Assembly: GCA_050699515.1 (NCBI GenBank)
Contig: JBOHFF010000044.1
Coordinates: 27,966 to 91,965, forward strand
Source: GCA-003244245 sp050699515
GTDB taxonomy: Bacteria > Actinomycetota > Actinomycetes > Mycobacteriales > Pseudonocardiaceae
Length of the DNA: 64,000 nucleotides
Direction: 5' to 3'
Shown: one piece after another, positions 37,061 through 46,060 of the stretch
Numbering within the stretch: the stretch's first letter is position 1
How the letters are laid out: each line of letters opens with the position of its first letter
Program-made: the position numbers and the translations under genes
The notes under the pieces: model-generated
What the model was told of the DNA's origin: nothing
Database searches by the model: none
The model's input: the letters and a program-made list of their open reading frames with translations, nothing else

Positions 37061-37204
37061 TTTCGCTGTACAGTAACTCATCGAATACGTGCGGTGACCA
37101 GAACGCACGTATTCAACAGTGATGGATTTAGCTCTCGCCGAGGCATCAGCGTAACACACCCGTGGGGTCCGTGTGGGGTCTACTCAGGAGCGAAAGAGAT
37201 CATC

Positions 37205-37996
37205 ATGACGAAGAAGGCTCTCTGTATCGGGATCGACGACTATGGCAACCAGGGCGCCCCAGAAATGGGCATGACGACTCTGAATCTGCATGGGTGTGTC
37301 AACGATGCCCATGATTGGGCCAATCTCCTGGTCAGGCACTACAATTTTTCTGTAGGCGACGTCACACTCCTGACCGATGCCGATGCGACCAGGGCGAATA
37401 TACTCAAGGGAATCAAGAATCTCATAGCGGGCGCCCGACAAGGCGATATCCTCGTCCTCACGAACTCCTCGCACGGCTTCTTCACAAAGGATGTGAGTAG
37501 CGATGAGAAAGAGGACAATATTGATTGCGGGGCATTCACGCGCCCTCCGGGACGTTATGATGAGGCCATTTGTCCATACGACTATCCAAAATTAATCGTC
37601 GACGACGAATTCAGGGAACTCTTCGACGGCATCGGGACCGGAGTTTACCTGACGTTCATCGCTGACGCATGCTTCTCCGGATCGCTCACCGATGCAGACT
37701 TCTCCAGGAAATCTCCCTCGCATAGGTATAACGAGATACTCTTGACTGGCACCACCGACCACCATATGTCAGGCGACGCGAAGGTCGATGGTCGCCCTAA
37801 TGGATTCATGACATATCATGCCATCAAAGCCATAAGGGAGGCCGACTATCGGCTCACCTATGACGAGTTACACAAGAATATGCTGACTGCTATCGAAAGT
37901 GGCGATTCGAAGTACAAGGACCAGAATCCCGGGCTGGAGGCAAAGGATAAACACAAGAAGCTCTATGTCTTCACGAACGAGTTCGAAAGCGCTTGA
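37205..37996 (+). CDS. Caspase-like (C14) peptidase
   Basis: A 263-residue p20-type caspase fold. It starts MTKKALCIGIDDYGN, the typical first strand, then LHGCVNDAHDWANLL. The catalytic histidine lies in TNSSHGFF and the catalytic cysteine in ADACFSGSL, matching the SGHG and DxCxSG motifs of bacterial metacaspases. The substrate-binding acidic residues of the DAC motif are present. No effector or sensor domain is fused. ATG 37205 is chosen because the conserved strand starts there. GGAG lies about 14 bases upstream. It sits between NRPS and precursor-pathway genes. Its role could be maturation or a defence-type protease. Confidence 0.85.
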   Translation: MTKKALCIGIDDYGNQGAPEMGMTTLNLHGCVNDAHDWANLLVRHYNFSVGDVTLLTDADATRANILKGIKNLIAGARQGDILVLTNSSHGFFTKDVSSDEKEDNIDCGAFTRPPGRYDEAICPYDYPKLIVDDEFRELFDGIGTGVYLTFIADACFSGSLTDADFSRKSPSHRYNEILLTGTTDHHMSGDAKVDGRPNGFMTYHAIKAIREADYRLTYDELHKNMLTAIESGDSKYKDQNPGLEAKDKHKKLYVFTNEFESA

Positions 37997-38065
37997 CGGC
38001 CGGACGTGGCGAGGTGGGTTATCGTCAAAGGCGGCGTCTTTTAGGGAGACCAACCTGACAGCGGA

Positions 38066-39653
38066 TCAGCAGAGCGGTGGAACTTGGGGGGAGATAGGGA
38101 TCTCCAATACCGTGGGCTTCGATTTGGTCCAGCCCTCCGCTGTCGCCGCCTTGATGCTCTCGAGATCGTCGAGGCGGGCAGCATCGCAGCCGTAGCCCTT
38201 TGCTAGGGAGACGATGTCGAGACCGGGGAGGTCGAGACCGGGAAGATTCGGCATGTCTTCAAACTCCGCGAGTGACTTGAGGATGGCATATTTATAGTTG
38301 CGCAGAACAATGACCACAATGGGTAGATGCTGCTGCGCCGCGGTCCAGAGCGATTGAACCGAATATTGGAACGATCCGTCGCCCATGATCGCGATCACCG
38401 GCCGATGCTGGGAGGCCGAAACCGAGTCCTCCGCTGGCGGCGGTGAAGTACGAAGCTGGTTCGGTGATCGGCCAGTAGGCATGAAGATCGGCGTGATTCG
38501 AGGGAGATTCCTCGACCAAAACAGCGTTCACTGGTCGGATCTCACTGAGAGCGTTGAAGACTTGCGCGGCGGTCAAAAGGCCATCGTCCGACGTTCGTAC
38601 TCGGTTCGACGGGTCGGGCGCAACCCGATGCACCAACTTTTTCTCCGCATTTTCGATCTCTGGTCTGCCCTCGCCGAGCAGGGCCGCGAGGGCCGCGAGA
38701 GACAAGGTGGCATCTCCCAGTAGACTGTCGCCGACAGGGGCACGTGCCGTCTCCATCGGATCGTCGGAAATGTGCAGGAGTCGCATCCCGTTCGGCAAGT
38801 AGGAACCAGGTGCATGGAAGCAGTAACGGAACACCGGAGCACCGACGACAAGTGCCACGTCGTGACCTTCGAGTTTTTTCGAGAGCGCACCGATGGCAAC
38901 CGGCAATTCACCTGAATAAAGGAAATGATCCTCGGGAAACGACACACGCTCGGAGACAGGGGCCGCCCAGACCGGAGCGCCAAGCACCTCTGCGAGAGTA
39001 AGAGCCTCACTCCAGCCGTTACCTCTGTCAATGGCGGCGCCGTAGATCAGGACGGGTGACGACGCCTCCGATAAAACGTCGGCGAACTCCGTCAAACGAG
39101 CACGGTCGGGAGCGATGCGGCGGCTCACCGTTCGCGCCGCCGTCGGTCCGACGGACGCCTTATCCCAATCGTCTAGTGGAAGAGAGAGAAAGACGGGACC
39201 TGCGGGCGGCTGAAGAGCCGTGGCAATCGCACGCATAAAAGCGGCAGGCACATCCTCGGCTCGCAATGGCTCGTAGGACCATTTCACCCAGGGGCGAGGG
39301 AGCATCGTGGCTTCAACATTGGTCAGAAACGATTCCATCAGCACCATCTTGCGTGCTTGCTGACCAGCGGTCACGATGAGGGGAGTCTTGTTCTGTGCGG
39401 CCGTCAGAAGGGCACCCATGCTGTTGCCCGTCCCAGGCCCAGCGTGGACGTTTACTAAGGCCGGACGATCGGTGGCCTGAGCAAAACCGTCCGCGATCCC
39501 GATCACCGATGCTTCTTGGAGGGCGAGCACATACCGGAAGTCCGGCGGAAAATTCTTGAGAAAAGGCCCCTCGGTGGAGCCGATATTGCCGAAAATAGTC
39601 GTCAGGCCGAACTCTCTCAGCAGGTCAAAGGTGACGTCTTGTACGCTCCGCAT
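38066..39653 (-). pseudogene. Benzoylformate decarboxylase-like ThDP enzyme, frameshifted
   Basis: The first frame covers about 415 residues: FGNIGSTEGPFLKNFP, ALQEASVIGIADGFAQAT with the ThDP glutamate, and SGGLGFGLPAS. Homology then shifts frame at about 38410 and continues HRPVIAIMGDGSFQYS, where GDG begins the ThDP/Mg site, to the end at 38066. Compared with benzoylformate decarboxylases about ten residues are missing between GLPA and RPVIAI, so a 29-base deletion fits. The intact enzyme would decarboxylate an aryl-glyoxylate to an aryl aldehyde. As it stands the product is truncated before the cofactor site. ATG 39653, with GGAAG nine bases upstream, is the likely start. Confidence 0.75.
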
Positions 39654-39736
39654 GTCTACCATCTTCCTTGTTTGAAATTATTCGTCTGCACAATGCTCCC
39701 ACGCGCGGGTGTAGCTGTCGTGTTAGTGGGTTGTCG

Positions 39737-40672
39737 TCATCCGTCGAGTACCTCCACCGAGGTGTGTTTCGCCGGGGACTGAGATTCGGCGAGGCGGGCA
39801 AAAAGATTCGCGCAGTCACAGGTAAGCTGTTCTTGATATGGACCCAGCCAGCCAGCGATTTTTTCGAGCATGTCATCGAATCGGTCGGCCGACTCGTCCA
39901 TGGCGACATCCTCCAGATGCATGAGAGCATCGAGCAGCGCTTGGCGGACTTCGCGGGCGTGTGGATGAGCAAACTGAATATCGCGGTACACCTCCCGGGT
40001 ACCCGAGACGATGCGGGCGAGCAGCGCCAGCAAAGTCCGATGCGGCGGGGGCGCCGCAGTTGCCACAACTCCGATATCAGCATCCAGGATCTGCAGAGTC
40101 CATCCGAAAGTGAGAACGCTCGCGTGCGTGGCAACTTGGAGCGACGCAGTGAGCCTGTCATGTTCCTGCACCGACAAGAAAACGAGCCGTCCTCCGTGAC
40201 TGTCGATCAGTATCTCCAGGCTGCGGCACCGCTCGCCGCCCCGCACCTTGGAAACGACGACTGGCTGGCCCTGAAATCCCAGGTCGGGCGCGAACATTGG
40301 GTTCACGCCGAGCGCTTCAAGGTCGTAGCGTTCAGCGACGCTCGCCATCGCCCGCACGATGCCGCTCTTGACCGACAGTGTCTCGGTGAGTAGCGCCCCT
40401 GGCGGCATGTGTCGCGCGACCGCCTCCACTGCCCCGGTACCGGCGTGCTCGGGCAACGCGATAACAACGATGTCCGCCTCGGCCAACTCGGCGATCAGTT
40501 CTGGGCTCGGCCGGCAGGCGTCCGCCACCATCGACAATGTGCCGGGCCGCGGCGTTCCCCGGTGTAGATCGACCAGCGTCACCTCGCCTTCGGAGCGCAG
40601 CAGCTCCGCGAAGAGTTGTCCGACCGCGCCCTGACCGCCGATGACTATTGATCGATTGAATCTGTTCTTCAC
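39737..40672 (-). CDS. papC: PapC-type 4-amino-4-deoxyprephenate dehydrogenase
   Basis: A 311-residue prephenate-dehydrogenase family protein. From GTG 40672 the N-terminal Rossmann motif is IVIGGQGAVGQLF, followed by IVVIALPEHAGTG, LLTETLSVKSGIV and GVNPMFAPDLGFQGQPVVV, all typical of TyrA/PapC. The context of an aminodeoxychorismate synthase and a mutase fusion points to oxidation of 4-amino-4-deoxyprephenate to 4-aminophenylpyruvate, as in pristinamycin and chloramphenicol pathways. An ordinary prephenate dehydrogenase cannot be excluded from sequence alone. GGAGGG just upstream of GTG 40672 decides the start over an upstream extension to 40807. Confidence 0.8.
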   Translation of the reverse strand: MKNRFNRSIVIGGQGAVGQLFAELLRSEGEVTLVDLHRGTPRPGTLSMVADACRPSPELIAELAEADIVVIALPEHAGTGAVEAVARHMPPGALLTETLSVKSGIVRAMASVAERYDLEALGVNPMFAPDLGFQGQPVVVSKVRGGERCRSLEILIDSHGGRLVFLSVQEHDRLTASLQVATHASVLTFGWTLQILDADIGVVATAAPPPHRTLLALLARIVSGTREVYRDIQFAHPHAREVRQALLDALMHLEDVAMDESADRFDDMLEKIAGWLGPYQEQLTCDCANLFARLAESQSPAKHTSVEVLDG

Positions 40673-40740
40673 GCGAGCCGCCCTCCGCTTAGCCTGGATC
40701 CACCGGTGAAATTGCGGTTGTGATGGGTGTCGGATAGCAG

Positions 40741-40811
40741 GTAGATGCCCTTCGAGCTGAGGAGATGTGACTTGTCTGGGATCCATTCGGCCGAGTTCGA
40801 AGGGCATCTAC
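40741..40811. repeat. 15-bp inverted repeat, probable IS end
   Basis: Perfect 15-base arms at 40741-40755 (GTAGATGCCCTTCGA) and 40797-40811, separated by 41 bases. The plus frame across the right arm, GSIRPSSKGIYEVRACHTAV, looks like the beginning of an IS1380-type transposase. It is probably the end of a decayed insertion sequence. Confidence 0.6.
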
Positions 40812-40929
40812 GAGGTACGAGCTTGTCATACTGCCGTGGCGGAGTCAGCGAGGTTAGATGAACCGAACAGGCGTCGTGTGCCGGTGCTGCGCTTCGCCAG
40901 CAGCCCGCTCGGCAGCCAACCGACCTTCA

Positions 40930-41115
40930 ACAACCACGCCGTGTGAGCCGGCGTCCGCGCGGGGGTCTGCTTACGCGACAGCCGATGCTCCAGCCTGGCC
41001 AACTCGCCCGCCAGGACCTCGTTGGCCTCGATCAACTCGGACAGCTTCCCTGCCAAATCACCGTGATCCGCGCGTCCCGCTGGGCCACCAGCGTGATCAT
41101 CTCGTCGCGGGACAT
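40930..41115 (-). mobile_element. IS66-type transposase N-terminal remnant
   Basis: On the minus strand MSRDEMITLVAQRDARIT is followed, after a frameshift, by KLSELIEANEVLAGELARLE, then HRLSR. This is the leucine-zipper start of IS66 transposases. The catalytic domain is absent. It is a relic. Confidence 0.55.
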
Positions 41116-41842
41116 CTCCTCCGGGGCAGGTATCCAGAGATCAAACTAAGTTCACGCCGGTCAGGTCGTGACAGACAAGCCCGTGCCGTCACCAACCCAT
41201 ACCCCATCGTCACCGAACACGCACTCCCGACAAGGGCTGAATTTCTAACGTCAAGGTTAGACCGGGCGGGTGCCGACGTCTTCGCGGCCCGTGAAACGCG
41301 GATATCGAACTTCACCCAGAGGTGCACAGTTCGCCGCGTACCGGTGGTCACCTCAAACTATACTCTTGACTGAGCCAGGGGTAGTGTTATTAAAATGCAA
41401 TTAGAGGCCCCGATGTCGGGGCCAACTGAAGACGTCTGGCCGGGGGGGGGAGGACCGGAGAGGCGGGTAGGGCCCAGAGGCGTTTCTGTAGACCCTCTTC
41501 TGTAGACCCTATAGACGTGGGGGAAACGCCGCGAAACGCCCCTTTTGGGTCGTTTATCTGATCTGATCGGTGTCGTAGCTGCTCCGTGAAAGCGACAGTG
41601 GGAACGGCTTGCAGTTGAAGAAGGCTGTCGCCGGGCGCGTGAGTGACTGATGAAACGCCTTAAGCCCGTCAACCTGACAATACCGATCGGAGTCTCGATG
41701 GTAGGTAGATCAGGCGTCATGAAGCCACTGGTCCGCGGATGAGTCACGGGATCATCGATTGGGTGCATCTCACCCCAGCGGGGCGGCCGCCTTATGAACC
41801 ACTATCAACCAAGGTGTACGACATAATTCATGAATGGTGGCC
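41116..41842. other. Non-coding region upstream of the aminodeoxychorismate synthase gene
   Basis: About 730 bases without a recognised gene. It contains a GC-rich 8-bp hairpin at 41407-41424. AAACGCC is repeated at 41524, 41534 and 41653, with its reverse complement at 41479, around a duplicated CTGTAGACCCT at about 41484-41510. These could be operator elements for the papA-type gene. Confidence 0.45.
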
Positions 41843-43927
41843 ATGATCCGCTCTCTACTTATCGACAACTACGATTCCTACACCTATAATCTGTTCCAGC
41901 TCATGGCGCAGGTTTACGGTGTGGATCCGGTGGTTGTCCACAACGATAATCCTCGCTGCGTCGAACTCGCCGATGAGTTGAGATGCGTTGTCATATCACC
42001 CGGGCCCGGGGATCCGCGTGATCCGCACGATTTTGGTATGTGCGCCGAGGTGCTCCAGCAGACGCAGGTGCCATTGCTGGGGGTGTGCCTGGGGCATCAG
42101 GGAATCGGTGCAATCGCGGGCGCCGACGTAGCGCGCGCACCGCGGGCAAGGCACGGTTACGTCAGCAAGGTACGACACACAGACGATGAGCTTTTCCGTG
42201 GCATACCGCAAGATTTCTCTGCGGTGCGTTATCATTCTTTATGTTTAAGTGAACCGTTGCCGCCCGAGCTGGAGCCGATCGCATGGTCGGAGGACAGCGT
42301 TCTTATGGCACTTCGTCACCGGTGGCGCCCTTTCTGGGGCGTTCAATTCCATCCGGAGTCCATCCTCACCGAATACGGGTCCCAGTTGCTGTGGAACTTC
42401 GGCCAGATCGTCGCCTCGCATCAGAAGCGCGGCAATGTCGCGGCTGGAAAACGATTCTACACGGCGCATACGCGAGAAATCCGGGTCCGGGCCGACAGCG
42501 CGGTGGTCTACTCCGCGTTGTTCGGCCGGTCTCGGCACACGGCATGGCTCGACAGCGTTCGCACCGACCTTGGCCTGGCTCGATTCTCCTACCTGGTCGA
42601 GGCGTCCGCTCAGCTTGGTGAGGTGCTGACTTATCGCCTGACCGACAGGAAGGTGTTCATCGAGGAAGTCGACGGTGCCATGCGCTGCATTCCGGGCTCC
42701 ATATTTGATGTGCTAGACAAGGAGATCGGCCGCCGCGACATCAACGCTCCCCAGCTACCATTTGATCTCGTCGGAGGGTTTGTCGGCTACTTCGGGTATG
42801 AGCTCAAAGCCGAATGTGGCGCCTCGGCTCGACACACCTCCGACCTGCCGGACGCGGTCTGGATCTTCGCAGACCGCCTCGCTGTCGTCGATCATGCCAA
42901 CGACACTATTCATCTCGTGGCGCTCAGCGGCACCTCGCCGCAGTCGGAGACGGCAGCCCTAAGCTGGCTAGACTCGGCCGAGGCGATTGTCCGGGAGGCG
43001 ACCGACCGCTGTGTTGCACGGGCCGAATTCGATCAATCCGAGAGCCCAAGCCCCGTGGATCTGCGGGCGTCCGCGGAGACCGCCCTGACCCGGGACCGCG
43101 AGCAGTACCTCGCCGATATCCTGCATTGCAAAGAGAAACTGCTCGCGGGCGAGACCTACGAGGTATGCGTGACGAATACGTTGCGCTTTCCTCGCACAGT
43201 CGACCCACTACGCTTCTACACCCGACTGCGTCGGTTGAATCCGGCGCCGTATTCCGCTTATCTCTCGGCCGGTGGGGTGCAGATCGCCTGCTCCTCTCCG
43301 GAGCGGTTCCTCAGGATCGACCGAAGCCGAATGGTCGAGAGCAAACCAATCAAGGGAACCCTGCCACGGAGCTTCATCCCCGACGAAGACGATCGGCTGC
43401 GGCGCTCGCTCGCGTCGGATCCCAAGACCCGCGCCGAAAATCTGATGATCGTGGATCTGCTCCGGAACGACCTCGGCCGGGTGTGCGAGCCCGGAAGCGT
43501 GCACGTACCCACCTTGATGCAGGTGGAGTCCTACACGACAGTGCACCAACTCGTGTCGACCGTGCGCGGCCGGCTGTGTCATGACATCTCGGCGGTGGAC
43601 TGCGTGCGCGCCTGTTTCCCGGGCGGCTCGATGACAGGGGCGCCCAAGTTACGCACGATGGAGATCATCGACGAGATCGAGACACGGGCGCGAGGTCCTT
43701 ACTCCGGTACGATCGGATTTCTGAGTTGCAATGGGACTGCGGATTTGAACATCGCGATCAGGATGGCGGTGTTCGCCGAGAACGACCTGTTCATCGGTGC
43801 GGGTGGAGCGATCGTGCTCGATTCCGACCCGGCCGCCGAGTATGAAGAGATGCTGCTCAAGGCGATGGCGCCGATGCTCGGGTTAACCTCCGCGTGTCTG
43901 ATGGTGAAGTCCGGATTATTTCGATGA
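41843..43927 (+). CDS. papA: Aminodeoxychorismate synthase, fused PabA-PabB type
   Basis: A 694-residue bifunctional enzyme. The glutaminase half (about 1-195) has SPGPGDPRD, the nucleophile in LGVCLGHQG and the His-Glu pair in GVQFHPESI. The synthase half (about 230-690) has ESKPIKGTLPR, LMIVDLLRNDLGRVCEPGSV and FPGGSMTGAPKLRTMEIIDE. PIKGT, with Lys, marks aminodeoxychorismate synthases, while anthranilate synthases have PIAGT. It converts chorismate and glutamine to 4-amino-4-deoxychorismate, the first step of p-aminophenylalanine supply. ATG 41843 starts at the conserved IRSLLIDNYDSYTYN; ATG 41834 is also possible. Together with the papB- and papC-type genes this is a secondary-metabolism copy rather than folate-only PabAB. 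Confidence 0.92.
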   Translation: MIRSLLIDNYDSYTYNLFQLMAQVYGVDPVVVHNDNPRCVELADELRCVVISPGPGDPRDPHDFGMCAEVLQQTQVPLLGVCLGHQGIGAIAGADVARAPRARHGYVSKVRHTDDELFRGIPQDFSAVRYHSLCLSEPLPPELEPIAWSEDSVLMALRHRWRPFWGVQFHPESILTEYGSQLLWNFGQIVASHQKRGNVAAGKRFYTAHTREIRVRADSAVVYSALFGRSRHTAWLDSVRTDLGLARFSYLVEASAQLGEVLTYRLTDRKVFIEEVDGAMRCIPGSIFDVLDKEIGRRDINAPQLPFDLVGGFVGYFGYELKAECGASARHTSDLPDAVWIFADRLAVVDHANDTIHLVALSGTSPQSETAALSWLDSAEAIVREATDRCVARAEFDQSESPSPVDLRASAETALTRDREQYLADILHCKEKLLAGETYEVCVTNTLRFPRTVDPLRFYTRLRRLNPAPYSAYLSAGGVQIACSSPERFLRIDRSRMVESKPIKGTLPRSFIPDEDDRLRRSLASDPKTRAENLMIVDLLRNDLGRVCEPGSVHVPTLMQVESYTTVHQLVSTVRGRLCHDISAVDCVRACFPGGSMTGAPKLRTMEIIDEIETRARGPYSGTIGFLSCNGTADLNIAIRMAVFAENDLFIGAGGAIVLDSDPAAEYEEMLLKAMAPMLGLTSACLMVKSGLFR

Positions 43928-44007
43928 TGTGGCAAACATGGCAGTGCGAGAGAAACACATCGGTTAACATGGTGGCCGTAGCATCGCGATCGACCAGATC
44001 GGGTACG

Positions 44008-45522
44008 TCACCGACGTTCAAGGCGCTCGTCACCCAAGTATAAAACGTCGACCGGCGTGGTGTCCAGGAAGGTGTGTGCGTCTTGAGGCGTGTCAACCAT
44101 CGGTTTGCCGGCGACGTTCATCGAGGTATTTGCCACGATAGGAAGCACTCCGCGATGGGCCAGGGCGGTCAAAACATTGTATATGAACGACTGTTGTTGA
44201 GCGGTGACTGTCTGTACCCGGCTAGTGCCGTCGACATGCACGATGGCTGGCGCTCCGGTAGCAACCTCGTCCTTCGCCTTATAGGCGTACGACATGTACG
44301 GCGATGGCTCTTTGCCCTCGTAAAAGCGGGGCAAATCCTCTTCCCGCACAATCGGCGCGATCGGGCGGTACGGTTCACGGCACTTGATCTTCTCACTCAC
44401 GCGCACTCGGACGTCGTCGCTCGTGGGCAGGGCAAGGATCGAGCGGTTGCCGAGCGCCCGGGGCCCGGACTCCGACGCACCGCCATAGACGGCCACCACC
44501 TTGCCAGCGCACAAATCGTCTACGATTGCCGGCACGCTAGCATTCGTCGCCTCGATACCGAAATGGCGCCCGAGGAAAGGGCTTGTGGTTGCCAGATGCC
44601 GATAACGCAACCAGATCGCTCCAACAGATTGGCCGGAGTCACTGGGCATAGCGGGAATAAAGACTTCTTCAAAGATGCCGGAGTTCGCAAGTCGACCGTT
44701 GGCCACGACATTCATCGCGCAACCCCCGACTATGGCCAGCCGGGGAGAGAGGTGGCGGAAATTGGCGGTAACTCTAAGAAGCTCCTCCTCCCACTCCCGT
44801 TGCACGGTGGCGGCGAAATCACGCCGAGGCTCGTCGGGCATACGTTCATATGCATCGGTCAGACCGAAATGACGACGCAGGTGATCGACACCCTCAGGGT
44901 GCATCCGATTGACCTCAGGCAACATTTCCCACAAGCGCTTCGCTAGCTCAGCGTCGTACTTGCCGTACGCCGAAAGTCCCATCATCTTTCCGGTATCCGA
45001 AGCATGGGCCATCATGAAATCTGGCTGAACCGTCATTTGCGCCGCCGTGCCGTAAATCCGCCCGGTCACGAACGTGTTGTCGAGCATGGCGATACGATCC
45101 AGTCGCCCGTGATCGTATAGGTACATCGACGAGGCACCGTCTTCGGACCCGCCGTCGGCGCACAGCACAAGGCACTGATCGAACCCGCTGGGCATGGCTG
45201 TGCCAATGTGGTTGGCGTGGTGACCGGTGACAACCGGGGTAATACGGCGTGAACCGACACGGATCGGCACGCTCAGGTCATATTTTGCAATCCATCTCGC
45301 AACGAGGACTTCGCCGATGTCGCCAGGAGTGGCACCGACATACTCTAGAGCGGTGTCGAGCACCTTGTCCATCTGCTCCGCCGTTGCTGCCACGTGCTTC
45401 TCACCAAGCACCCGCTCGGCCTCAAGGTGGATCAGAACGCGCTCATGGCTAGCGATAGCGACATTCGAGTCATGGTAACCAAAGTATATCGAGACAATGA
45501 GTCCAGCGTTCGATGGCGACAT
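44008..45522 (-). CDS. O-carbamoyltransferase (NodU/CmcH family)
   Basis: A 504-residue carbamoyltransferase. The Kae1-like N-terminal domain includes the metal-binding GHHANHIGTAMP, VLCADGGSEDGASS and KMMGLSAYGKYD. The YrdC-like C-terminal part has YGGASESGPRALGNRSILAL and NTSMNVAGKPMVDTP. These enzymes use carbamoyl phosphate and ATP to carbamoylate a hydroxyl group in antibiotics such as cephamycin and novobiocin. In this cluster it would decorate the peptide or the aryl unit. Its start codon lies inside a long inverted repeat at 45511-45587. Confidence 0.92.
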   Translation of the reverse strand: MSPSNAGLIVSIYFGYHDSNVAIASHERVLIHLEAERVLGEKHVAATAEQMDKVLDTALEYVGATPGDIGEVLVARWIAKYDLSVPIRVGSRRITPVVTGHHANHIGTAMPSGFDQCLVLCADGGSEDGASSMYLYDHGRLDRIAMLDNTFVTGRIYGTAAQMTVQPDFMMAHASDTGKMMGLSAYGKYDAELAKRLWEMLPEVNRMHPEGVDHLRRHFGLTDAYERMPDEPRRDFAATVQREWEEELLRVTANFRHLSPRLAIVGGCAMNVVANGRLANSGIFEEVFIPAMPSDSGQSVGAIWLRYRHLATTSPFLGRHFGIEATNASVPAIVDDLCAGKVVAVYGGASESGPRALGNRSILALPTSDDVRVRVSEKIKCREPYRPIAPIVREEDLPRFYEGKEPSPYMSYAYKAKDEVATGAPAIVHVDGTSRVQTVTAQQQSFIYNVLTALAHRGVLPIVANTSMNVAGKPMVDTPQDAHTFLDTTPVDVLYLGDERLERR

Positions 45523-45587
45523 GCTGCCACTGTACTCGACTAGCGCGCGGCGTACTAGTCAACTATAGTGGCAGCATGTCGCCATCG
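45511..45587. repeat. 24-bp inverted repeat over the carbamoyltransferase start
   Basis: Arms 45511-45534 and 45564-45587 match at 23 of 24 positions, with a 29-base spacer. The left arm contains the carbamoyltransferase ATG (minus strand, 45522) and its upstream GTGGCAGC. The right arm carries the mirror image with an ATG on the plus strand followed by only MSPSPFI and a stop. The mRNA could fold to hide the start. Confidence 0.8.
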
Positions 45588-46060
45588 CCGTTCATCTGAG
45601 GGCAGTTGCGATGTGTGGAGCCGGGACCGCGGAGATCGTAGGCCCCAGTTGGTCAGATCGCTAGGATCGGTCTGGTGACGGTGGTTAGGGCTCGTGGGAG
45701 CCGCTTGTACCGGTTTGGATTTTGTGGTGCCTGCGGTGGATTTCTGGATGAGTAAGAGCCCGGTATTGATCATCCGCGCGCAGCGGGGACAAGGAGCTCG
45801 AACTCGACGAAACCAGACTTCAGCACAGCCACTCCGGCAGCACGGCGACCCAACCCAGTCCGCTTCAACCAGTCATCCACAAACATAACAGCGCCTTTGG
45901 GCTTAACCTATTCGTGTGGATGGCATTTTCCGTCTTTGGTATTTGGTGTACGCTCCAGATTGGCGGATCCACGCAGTAGTAGCCCGCACGCCAAGTCCAG
46001 CGGTTCGGAATCTAGTGCCAGTCGAGATGACTGACACCACCATGATACGAAGGGACGACG
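45588..46060. other. Intergenic stretch, no recognised gene
   Basis: About 470 bases. A minus-strand frame at about 45770-45886 (MFVDDWLKRTGLGRRAAGVA) is unexplained and may be a relic. AAGGG lies upstream of the next ATG at 46061. The promoter of the mutase fusion gene is expected at the right end. Confidence 0.4.
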
